Of a DNA stretch of 48,648 nt, positions 42,403 to 48,648 are shown piece by piece (positions within the stretch are counted from its first letter, which is position 1; each line of letters begins with the position of its first letter). This DNA is from Desulfobacca sp. (GTDB lineage Bacteria; Desulfobacterota; Desulfobaccia; Desulfobaccales; Desulfobaccaceae). The notes below the pieces were generated by a model that was given only the letters and a program-made list of their open reading frames with translations, was not told where the DNA came from and did no database searches. Made by a program: the position numbers and the translations under genes. The stretch spans positions 1-48,648 of the forward strand of contig JAQVHY010000004.1 in NCBI GenBank assembly GCA_028695935.1, written 5' to 3'.

Positions 42403-43421
42403 GCCAGAAAAAGTATGAGACCATCGTCGGGGTCTTTGTGGTGGCCACTCTGCTGCTGCTCATGGCCATGGTGCTGGTTATCGCCCAACAAGAACGGTTA
42501 TTTGAGAAACGTTTGGAATATCGGACGGTGTTCAAAAATATCGGGGGACTAAAGGAAGGGGCGGAGGTGCGCCTGTCGGGAGTGACGGTGGGCAGCGTCA
42601 AAAAGGTTTCCTTTGATCGCCAGGGTAACATCATCGTAGGGTTTGAGGTGCTGGCCGAATATCGCGAGCGGCTGCGCGCCGACTCCAAGGCCACCATCGG
42701 TTACATCGGCCTTTTAGGGGACATGTGCCTGGACCTCACTAGTGGTTCCCCGGAAGTAGCGGTGCTGCCCCCCGGTAGCACAATTCCTTCCATAGAACCA
42801 CTGGCCCTGACTACCATGATCGAACGGGCCACCCCGTCTTTGGAGGAGATTCAAAAAATTTTGGCCAATCTCACTAAGATCACCACGGCCTGGGCCGATG
42901 ACCAAGGAACCTTGAACTGCATGATCAGCCAGTTAAAGGACATCACCACTAAGATTAATGCGGGCCAGGGTAGCCTGGGGCAGTTAGTCAATGATCCCGG
43001 TCTCTATAAAGATCTGAGACAGGCTATTTCCGGAACCGAAAAGATCATTGCCAGCCTCAATAGCCAGGAGGGGTTGATGGCTACCCTAATCCACGATCAA
43101 CAATTAAAGGCTGAGGCTCAAAAGTCTATGGCTGATCTTAAAGCCACCTTGGAAAACTTTCGTCAGGCTTCCAATAATTTCCGCCAATTATCGGAACGCC
43201 TGCCCGTAGCCGTTAAAAAAGGAGAGGATTTCATCGACCACCTAAACCGGGCTGGGGCCGGGTTGCCGGAACTAGTCACCAGTGGCCAGAGCCTCCTCCA
43301 TGATGCCGATGACGTGGCCCAGGCCGCGCAAAAGAGCTGGTTTTTGCGCCGTCATGTCCCCAAAAAAACCGAGAAGACCATCCGCATGGAACAGCAACTC
43401 CCAGGGGCGGGTAAACCGTGA
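42399..43421 (+). CDS. mlaD: MlaD-type MCE-domain substrate-binding protein
   Basis: 340 residues: an N-terminal membrane anchor (about 8-28, VGVFVVATLLLLMAMVLVI) and one MCE domain (about 38-118, YRTVFKNIGGLKEGAEVRLSGVTVGSVKKV ... GYIGLLGDMCLDL). A long helical tail follows (about 140-310, LGQLVNDPGLYKDLRQAISGTEKIIASLNSQEG), reminiscent of the LetB/Pqi-like tube or coiled-coil. It forms the periplasmic hexamer that carries phospholipid. The tail is longer than in E. coli MlaD (183 residues). Confidence 0.92.
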   Translation: MSQKKYETIVGVFVVATLLLLMAMVLVIAQQERLFEKRLEYRTVFKNIGGLKEGAEVRLSGVTVGSVKKVSFDRQGNIIVGFEVLAEYRERLRADSKATIGYIGLLGDMCLDLTSGSPEVAVLPPGSTIPSIEPLALTTMIERATPSLEEIQKILANLTKITTAWADDQGTLNCMISQLKDITTKINAGQGSLGQLVNDPGLYKDLRQAISGTEKIIASLNSQEGLMATLIHDQQLKAEAQKSMADLKATLENFRQASNNFRQLSERLPVAVKKGEDFIDHLNRAGAGLPELVTSGQSLLHDADDVAQAAQKSWFLRRHVPKKTEKTIRMEQQLPGAGKP

Positions 43422-44299
43422 GTCATACCGCGCTAGGAGCATTTAGCCGCGGTTTGATCGTCTTGCTGGTGCTGCTGCAGGGCTGTGCCGGGCCCGCGCC
43501 GCGACCGGGAGTGGGGCTGCGCCAGGATGCGCTCAACGCCAATGACCGCGGCTACCACTATTATGCCAGGGGAAACCTGGAACTGGCTCGGGAAAAGTTC
43601 GCTCAGGCCCTCAGACTCAACCGGCTCATCGACCATGTGCCGGGAATCGCGGCCAATCTCAATAACCTGGGGGCCATCTATCAGGAGCAGGGTCAATATT
43701 CCCAGGCCGAAGACTGTTACCAGGAGGCCCTGAAACTTAATCGACAGCAGGATGACACGGCTGGAATCATTGAAACTTTAAACAATCTGGGCACGGTCTG
43801 GCAGACCCAGGGTAAGCTCCGACAAGCGCGGGCAGCTTACACCGAAGCGCAGACCCAGGCCCAGCAGCCGGGTTTGGAGCCGCTCTTGGCCCTGACCCTG
43901 ACCCATTGTGGGGATCTGGCCCGCCAAGAGCAGCGCGATGATGAGGCCCTCAAGCTTTATCAACAAGCGCTACAATTAAACATCGCTCATCAAGCCGCCC
44001 AGGGACGCGCCGTCAGTCTGGAGCGCCTGGGTCGTATCCATCTCGATCTGGGGAATTTTGTCCAGTCTGAACAGGACTTAAAAACTGCCTTACAAGAATT
44101 TCGCCGCCTGGAGTCGGTGGGCGGGGTGATTGACGCCCTGGATGGTCTGACCCGCCTATACCTGGCTATGGGCAACCAGTGTGCAGCGCAAGACTACGGG
44201 GCGCGCTTAGCTCAGCTCTATCAAGCCCTGGGCAAAACTGATAAGTATCAAGCGCTGAGTACGCTTTTACCAGCCGCCCGGCAAAAGCCGCAAAAATAA
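43418..44299 (+). CDS. TPR-repeat lipoprotein of the Mla operon
   Basis: 293 residues; GTG start overlapping the MlaD stop (GTGA), so translationally coupled. The signal peptide ends LLQGC with lipidated Cys23. About five tetratricopeptide repeats follow, for example ANLNNLGAIYQEQGQYSQAEDCYQEALKLN and IETLNNLGTVWQTQGKLRQARAAYTEAQ. In many Mla/Pqi operons the last gene is a PqiC-type lipoprotein; here a TPR lipoprotein takes that place, and it may dock the inner-membrane MCE complex to an outer-membrane partner (inference). Confidence 0.87.
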   Translation: MSHTALGAFSRGLIVLLVLLQGCAGPAPRPGVGLRQDALNANDRGYHYYARGNLELAREKFAQALRLNRLIDHVPGIAANLNNLGAIYQEQGQYSQAEDCYQEALKLNRQQDDTAGIIETLNNLGTVWQTQGKLRQARAAYTEAQTQAQQPGLEPLLALTLTHCGDLARQEQRDDEALKLYQQALQLNIAHQAAQGRAVSLERLGRIHLDLGNFVQSEQDLKTALQEFRRLESVGGVIDALDGLTRLYLAMGNQCAAQDYGARLAQLYQALGKTDKYQALSTLLPAARQKPQK

Positions 44300-44322
44300 C
44301 CGCCATCGATTGGAGGACCGCC

Positions 44323-45042
44323 ATGAACGGTAAGAAAATCTGGGAAGCCTTGATCTTAGGTGCCTGCGTAGGTGTGGGTTTGATTGTTTTGGGATACTTC
44401 ATCTCTAGCAGTGTCACCCGGTTAAAGGCTCAGGATCGCACCGTCACCGTAAAAGGCCTGGCCGAAAGAGAAATGCCGGCCAACATCGCCATCTGGCCGA
44501 TAAAATTTACCGCGGCCGATGATGATTTGAGTAATCTGTTCGTGGTTATTCAACGCAATAATGCCTTAGTTATGGAGTTTCTGAAGAACAACGGTTTTGG
44601 CGCTGATGAAATATCCATATCCGTGCCTAGTGTCTTGGATCGCCAGGCCCAGGAATATGTCAATGCGGCCAAGGCCCAATACCGCTACTCGGCGTCTTCG
44701 GCCATCACGGTTTATTCTGCTAAAGTGGATAAGATCCGGGAAACTATGGGGAAGATCGTTGAACTGGTAAAACAAGGCATCGCCATTGCCGGGGGTGACT
44801 ATCAGAGTAAACCCGAATTTTTGTTCACCCAATTGAATGAGATAAAACCGGCCATGGTAGAACAGGCCACCAAAGAGGCCCGCCAAGTGGCCGAAAAATT
44901 TGCCAAAGATTCCGGCAGTCAATTAGGCAAAATCAAACGGGCCAGCCAGGGACAGTTTGAGATTAACGACCGGGACAGCAATACTCCCTATATCAAGAAA
45001 ATCAGGATCGTTTCTACCGTAGAATATTATCTTTCAGATTAG
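44323..45042 (+). CDS. SIMPL-domain (DUF541) envelope protein
   Basis: 239 residues: an N-terminal membrane anchor or uncleaved signal (about 6-28), then the SIMPL/DUF541 pattern RTVTVKGLAEREMPANIAIWPIKFTAADDDL, NNGFGADEISISVPSVLDRQ, and the end VSTVEYYLSD. Members are periplasmic or outer-membrane-facing proteins, some implicated in stress resistance or signalling; the function is not settled. A GGAGG-like site lies about 10 bases upstream of ATG 44323. Confidence 0.86.
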   Translation: MNGKKIWEALILGACVGVGLIVLGYFISSSVTRLKAQDRTVTVKGLAEREMPANIAIWPIKFTAADDDLSNLFVVIQRNNALVMEFLKNNGFGADEISISVPSVLDRQAQEYVNAAKAQYRYSASSAITVYSAKVDKIRETMGKIVELVKQGIAIAGGDYQSKPEFLFTQLNEIKPAMVEQATKEARQVAEKFAKDSGSQLGKIKRASQGQFEINDRDSNTPYIKKIRIVSTVEYYLSD

Positions 45043-45090
45043 ACCACGGTAGCTCGGAACCCCTTACGACAAAGCCACTAATATTTAACG

Positions 45091-46062
45091 ATGTTCTTTA
45101 AATCACCCCAACGCGCCGCGCTGCTGAGCATCATCTCCAACCTGACCCTGACCTCCGGCAAGGCCGGGGTGGCGGTGATGAGCGGCAGCACTGCCATTCT
45201 AAGCGAAGCTTTGCATAGCAGCCTGGATCTCTTGGCCTCGCTAATGGCCTGGATCGCCCTGAAATTTTCGGCCTCGCCACCGGACCGCGAGCATCCCTAC
45301 GGCCATGGCAAATTTGAAAACCTGAGCGGTTTTCTGGAAGGGCTATTGATCTTTGCCGTCGCTGTCGGTATTTTCTATCAGGCCGGTCAACGCTTGTTCC
45401 ACCCGGTGCCGGTGCGTTTTCTGTATACTGCCATGGGGATGATGGGGCTGTCAGCCGGGCTTAACCTGCTGGTCGCCACTTACCTCTACAAGGCTGCTCG
45501 CCGTTTTGATTCGGTAGCTCTGGAAGCCGATGCCGCCCACCTGCTGACCGATGTCTATACCTCGGTAGGAGTGCTGATCGGCCTGGTAGGTTATTATCTG
45601 AGTGGCCATCATCTGTTTGATACCATCCCGGCCCTGTTAGTCGGACTGGTGATTTTATACACCGCGGCCCGCATTACCTGGAAATCTCTATCCGGACTTA
45701 TCGATACCCGTTTACCGGAAACCGAAGAGCATAAGATCCGGGAATTGGTGCGGTCTTTTTCTCCTATACTAGAACTCACTAAACTAAAAAGCCGCAAATC
45801 CGGCCCGGTCCGGCACCTGGACCTGGTACTGCTGATCTGTGGCCGGGAATCCCTCACCAAGATCCACACCCTCTGTGATGACATCGAAGCCCAGATCAAG
45901 GCACAGTTTCCCGGGGCGCTGGTCCACATTCACCCCGAGCCTTGCCTGAAGGGCGAAAATCGCTGCCTCTCTGAGACCTGTACCTGTCCTTTCCGTCTGG
46001 ACATCACTCTACCGGCCTCAGAGCCCACGCCCCCAAGCCCGCGTCAGGATAATAACCGGTGA
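45091..46062 (+). CDS. cation diffusion facilitator (CDF) metal transporter
   Basis: 323 residues, six membrane helices, exporter of divalent cations by proton antiport. The two membrane metal-site pairs are H42-x3-D46 (SEALHSSLD) and H150-x3-D154 (AAHLLTDVYTS). The H-P-Y-G-H-G-K-F-E loop (68-76) is a CDF hallmark. His in both sites suggests a broad Fe/Co/Zn/Cd profile. The C-terminal cytosolic domain ends with an unusual cysteine-rich CLKGENRCLSETCTCPF stretch that could bind metal. Confidence 0.92.
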   Translation: MFFKSPQRAALLSIISNLTLTSGKAGVAVMSGSTAILSEALHSSLDLLASLMAWIALKFSASPPDREHPYGHGKFENLSGFLEGLLIFAVAVGIFYQAGQRLFHPVPVRFLYTAMGMMGLSAGLNLLVATYLYKAARRFDSVALEADAAHLLTDVYTSVGVLIGLVGYYLSGHHLFDTIPALLVGLVILYTAARITWKSLSGLIDTRLPETEEHKIRELVRSFSPILELTKLKSRKSGPVRHLDLVLLICGRESLTKIHTLCDDIEAQIKAQFPGALVHIHPEPCLKGENRCLSETCTCPFRLDITLPASEPTPPSPRQDNNR

Positions 46063-46097
46063 TTTTAAGTATAGTGGCGATATCTGCTGGTTGAAAG

Positions 46098-46190
46098 ATG
46101 AAAGGGCAAAAATTAAGATCGGAGATAGAGCAACTCGAAGCAATCGGAAATTTTGACGCCGACTTCAGTAGCTTAATCCGGCGGATTTAA
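46098..46190 (+). CDS. possible 30-residue peptide or gene remnant
   Basis: ATG 46098 to TAA 46190 reads LRSEIEQLEAIGNFDADFSSLIRRI. In another frame just upstream the DNA reads SGDICWLKDE. Together these faintly recall the C-terminus of type I modification subunits (WL-R/K-D-E, then a helical tail), so a frameshifted remnant is possible. No ribosome site is visible. Low confidence. Confidence 0.2.
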   Translation: MKGQKLRSEIEQLEAIGNFDADFSSLIRRI

Positions 46191-47125
46191 ATATCTAAGG
46201 GACGCCCATAGATCTGGCTGAGGATCTCTCGACCGCCGCGCTGGAGCAAGGTGTCGGCGAGGCTAGTTCCCAGGTCTTCGGCGTCTTCAGGGTCCCCTGT
46301 GAGCCGGTCTCGGAGCAGTAACTTCCCCTCGGGGTCGCTGATCAGGCCCTCCAGGGTCAGGCGGCCCTCGGCCAGCGATCCCAGTCCGGCCACCGGCACC
46401 TGACAGCCCCCCTCCAGCCGGGCCAGAAAGGCACGCTCGGCCCGGACCGCCACCCGGCTGGCCGGATCATCCAGACAGGCCACCAGGTTTAGGGTTTGGG
46501 TGTCCTGGCACCGTAGTTCCAATCCCAAGGCCCCCTGGCCGATGGCCGGGAGCATCTGCTCCGGCGGCAAGTAGCAAGTGATCAGATGCTCAAGCCCCAG
46601 TCGGTTCAGGCCCGCGACGGCCAGGATAATGGCGTCTAGATTCTCCCCGGCGAGCTTGCGCAGGCGGGTTTCGACATTACCCCGCAAGGGCAGGATCTCT
46701 AAGTCGGGGCGTTGATGGAGCAGTTGGGCCCGACGCCGCAGACTGCTGGTGCCGATCCGGCCTCCTCCAGGGATGTCGTCCAGTCGCTTATAACGATGGG
46801 AAATCAGGGCGTCCCGCCAATCTTCACGCGCCGTGATGGTGCTGATCATTAATCCATCGGGGAGTTCGGCGGGTACATCCTTCATACTGTGCACCCCCAG
46901 GTCCACCTCCCCGGCCCACAGGGCCTGCTCGATTTCCTTGGTAAACAGGCCCTTGCCGCCTACCTGGGCCAGAGGCACGTCTAGAATTTTATCCCCGGTG
47001 GTTTTGATGATGGTAAGACTCACCGTTAATTGGGGATGATGAGCCTCTAACTCGGCCTGGACCCAGCGGGCCTGAGCCAGGGCCAGGGGGCTGCCCCGGG
47101 TGCCGATGCGGAGCTGGGCGGTCAT
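46187..47125 (-). CDS. hemC: hydroxymethylbilane synthase (porphobilinogen deaminase)
   Basis: 312 residues. It polymerises four porphobilinogens in haem, sirohaem and cobalamin synthesis. Catalytic Asp83 lies in GVHSMKDVPAELP, and the dipyrromethane-cofactor cysteine Cys241 lies in LEGGCQVPVAGLG; RGNVETRLRKL and AIGQGALGLELR are present. The neighbouring RACo-like gene needs corrinoid, so a loose link through tetrapyrrole supply is conceivable, but they are separated by a repeat. Confidence 0.96.
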   Translation of the reverse strand: MTAQLRIGTRGSPLALAQARWVQAELEAHHPQLTVSLTIIKTTGDKILDVPLAQVGGKGLFTKEIEQALWAGEVDLGVHSMKDVPAELPDGLMISTITAREDWRDALISHRYKRLDDIPGGGRIGTSSLRRRAQLLHQRPDLEILPLRGNVETRLRKLAGENLDAIILAVAGLNRLGLEHLITCYLPPEQMLPAIGQGALGLELRCQDTQTLNLVACLDDPASRVAVRAERAFLARLEGGCQVPVAGLGSLAEGRLTLEGLISDPEGKLLLRDRLTGDPEDAEDLGTSLADTLLQRGGREILSQIYGRPLDI

Positions 47126-47178
47126 GATTGGTGGGTCACGCAGGCCATGATTGAGGTATTTTCTATCTTTTTCTATAT

Positions 47179-47241
47179 CTCTGTGCCTCTGTGCCTCTGT
47201 GGTAAGAGTTTTTTAACCACAGAGGCACAGAGACACAGAGG
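47179..47241. repeat. CACAGAGG inverted repeat between hemC and the RACo-like gene
   Basis: Left arm 47179-47203 and right arm 47217-47241 (25 bases, one mismatch) enclose a 13-base loop of AAGAGTTTTTTAA type. The arms are iterations of CTCTGTGC and CACAGAGG. Such (TTAACC)ACAGAGGCACAGAG sequences occur as dispersed repeats in many bacteria; I see one copy here. Confidence 0.8.
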
Positions 47242-47243
47242 CT

Positions 47244-48648
47244 TTAGGATGACGCCAAACTTTTCAGGCGCTGTTGGACGTTGGGAAAGTACTCGGCCTT
47301 GGTATGCGGCAAAAACAGGGCGGCGACGTACTGGTCCATAAAACCGGGGGTTTCCGAGAGTTCAAAATTGGTCATCATCAGGGCCACGCGGCGCTCTTCC
47401 TCCAGCATCTCCCGGGAGAAGGCCACGCAGGTCGCCCCTAACAGAGAACCATTGCCGACAAAATGAAATCTATCCAGCGGCAGATCGGGCATCAGACCGA
47501 TGGTAATGGCGTTTTCGATATTGATGAAGTTGCCGAAGGCCCCGGCCAGAATTACCTGTTCCACATCCTGGATACTCAGCCCGATGTTCTCCAGCAAGGT
47601 TAGGTAGCCGGCATACATCGCTCCTTTGGCCCGCATCAGATTATCAATATCCACTTCGGTCAGGGTCAGGTCCTGGTCGATCTGGGTATCAGCCGCCCAG
47701 GCCAGGACATATTCCCGGCCATCTTCGCCCACCCGCAGGCGGGGGGTGTCCAGGTCTTCCCGAAATTTGCCATTGGGGTCGATCAGCCCGGTTTCCATCA
47801 GGGCAGCCAGGATATTGATCAGGCCAGAACCGCAGATGCCCTTGGGTTTGACCATGCCGATGGTCATCAACATCGGTTCGGCATTAGCCGGATTAATGCT
47901 AACATCCTCAATCGCCCCCTGGGTGGCGCGCATGCCGAAACGGATGCCGCCCCCTTCAAAGGCGGGGCCGGCGGAACAGGCCGCACAGGCCATCCATTCC
48001 TGGTTGCCGACCACGATTTCACCGTTGGTGCCGATATCGATGAACAGAGTTAACTTGCTCTCCTGATACATCCCCGAACCCAGCACCCCCGAGACAATAT
48101 CGCCGCCCACGTAGCTGGACACCGAACTGATACAATAGACAAAGACATGATCAGCAACATCCAGACCCAGATCCCGGCCCCGGACCGGCGGCACCATACA
48201 GGTGGCCGGGGTATAAGGGGCCAGGCGGATGTATTTCGGCTCCAGCGCCAGGAAAAGATGGGTCATGGTGGTATTGGCGGCCAGAGTCAGATGGGAAATA
48301 TCCTGCCGCGCCACCCGGTGTTGTTTTAACAGGCTGTTAATCACCTGATTGATGGTGCTGACCACCAACTTTTGCATCTTGTCCAGACCCTCGGGCTTCT
48401 GGGCATAGACGATACGGCTGATAACATCTTCGCCATAGCTGATCTGGGCATTGTAATCCGCGGCTTCCCCGATGATCTTACCTTCGGTCAGCTCCAGCAA
48501 CTGGCCCCAAACCGTGGTGGTACCGATGTCGATGCTAATGGCATAGTGATGACCAGTGGTATCACCGGGCTCGACATCGACCAACCGGGGTTTGCGGGAG
48601 CGCCGCTGGGCAAAATCAAGGACCGCGGTAACCTCAAAATTCTGGTCC
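47244..48648 (-). CDS. RACo-like ATP-dependent corrinoid-protein activator, C-terminal part (partial)
   Basis: The frame runs off the right edge of the window and stops at 47244, leaving about 467 residues. An ASKHA-type ATPase core starts at ISIDIGTTTVWGQLL. It continues with TLAANTTMTHLFL, the switch SSYVGGDIVSGVLGSG, LFIDIGTNGEIVVGN, CAACSAGPAFEGGGIRFGM, KGICGSGLINILAALM, and a final QVILAGAFGNFINIENAITIGL. This is the domain (with DUF4445) of RACo, the reductive activator of corrinoid iron-sulfur and corrinoid methyltransferase proteins. Full-length relatives have an N-terminal [2Fe-2S] ferredoxin domain, which would lie outside the window. Confidence 0.9.
   Translation of the reverse strand, partial: DQNFEVTAVLDFAQRRSRKPRLVDVEPGDTTGHHYAISIDIGTTTVWGQLLELTEGKIIGEAADYNAQISYGEDVISRIVYAQKPEGLDKMQKLVVSTINQVINSLLKQHRVARQDISHLTLAANTTMTHLFLALEPKYIRLAPYTPATCMVPPVRGRDLGLDVADHVFVYCISSVSSYVGGDIVSGVLGSGMYQESKLTLFIDIGTNGEIVVGNQEWMACAACSAGPAFEGGGIRFGMRATQGAIEDVSINPANAEPMLMTIGMVKPKGICGSGLINILAALMETGLIDPNGKFREDLDTPRLRVGEDGREYVLAWAADTQIDQDLTLTEVDIDNLMRAKGAMYAGYLTLLENIGLSIQDVEQVILAGAFGNFINIENAITIGLMPDLPLDRFHFVGNGSLLGATCVAFSREMLEEERRVALMMTNFELSETPGFMDQYVAALFLPHTKAEYFPNVQQRLKSLASS

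Noticed and set aside
47179-47241. CACAGAGG hairpin considered as an intrinsic terminator of the RACo-like gene
   Set aside because: No U-tract follows the stem on either strand, so it is classed as a repeat.

Overview
The window is a gene-dense stretch of a bacterial chromosome, most consistent with a strictly anaerobic, flagellated member of the Desulfobacterota (former Deltaproteobacteria; something like Desulfobacca or a Syntrophobacterales relative). That placement is inference. It rests on a UGA-containing selD, an etfA with a fused double [4Fe-4S] ferredoxin domain, a RACo-type corrinoid activator, a flgM paired with a DVU0524-type gene, and the gene orders rimP-nusA-infB-DUF503-rbfA-truB-rpsO-pnp-M16 and yceD-rpmF...fabG-acpP-fabF-rpiB-glyA-nrdR-ribD.

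Layout. 1-7.5 kb: end of a probable DegT-type aminotransferase, then minus-strand genes for a NamZ-like muramidase, a GNAT enzyme, an MscS channel, small membrane proteins (LapA-like, DUF389, DUF202), a Tim44-domain protein and tyrS. 7.5-10.4 kb: a composite GC-rich repeat, selD (a selenoprotein read through TGA, with a SECIS-like hairpin), a nitroreductase, and on the plus strand an encapsulated-ferritin-like protein next to a tiny duplicated zinc-ribbon protein. 10.4-22.2 kb (minus): the core information-processing cluster tRNA-Gly(CCC), rimP, nusA, infB, DUF503, rbfA, truB, rpsO, pnp, M16 peptidase, then an HtrA-type lipoprotein protease. 22.4-24.6 kb (minus): HDAC-like hydrolase, a repeat-rich 439-bp gap, a polyferredoxin membrane protein and an overlapping 44-residue CXXC membrane peptide. 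24.8-36.2 kb (plus): isochorismatase-like hydrolase, then a strong promoter and a long lipid/one-carbon/riboflavin operon in which an acyl-CoA dehydrogenase and ETF genes occupy the place where plsX-fabH-fabD are commonly found. 36.2-46.1 kb: Sir2, SppA, the DVU0524-flgM pair behind a sigma-28-like promoter, a large membrane protein, an Mla-type ABC/MCE lipid-transport operon, a SIMPL protein and a CDF transporter. 46.2 kb to the end (minus): hemC and the C-terminal part of a RACo-like protein.

What stands out. (1) A small Vsr/DUF559-type nuclease gene sits between etfB and etfA. It is bracketed by inverted copies of a GC-rich repeat that also supplies codons at both of its ends. Related repeat units are scattered in at least four other intergenic places, two of them as a composite element of about 150 bp with a shared AT-rich core. 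This looks like a nuclease-associated, non-autonomous repeat family resembling a REP/RAYT arrangement. (2) SelD is itself a selenoprotein. (3) An EncFtn-type ferritin has all its ferroxidase ligands but no encapsulin gene beside it and no C-terminal targeting tail. (4) The nusA operon is preceded by a tRNA and an intrinsic terminator, as in the Escherichia coli metY-rimP-nusA-infB operon.

Limits: all functional names come from reading motifs and from memory of families. No database search, alignment or folding calculation was run.
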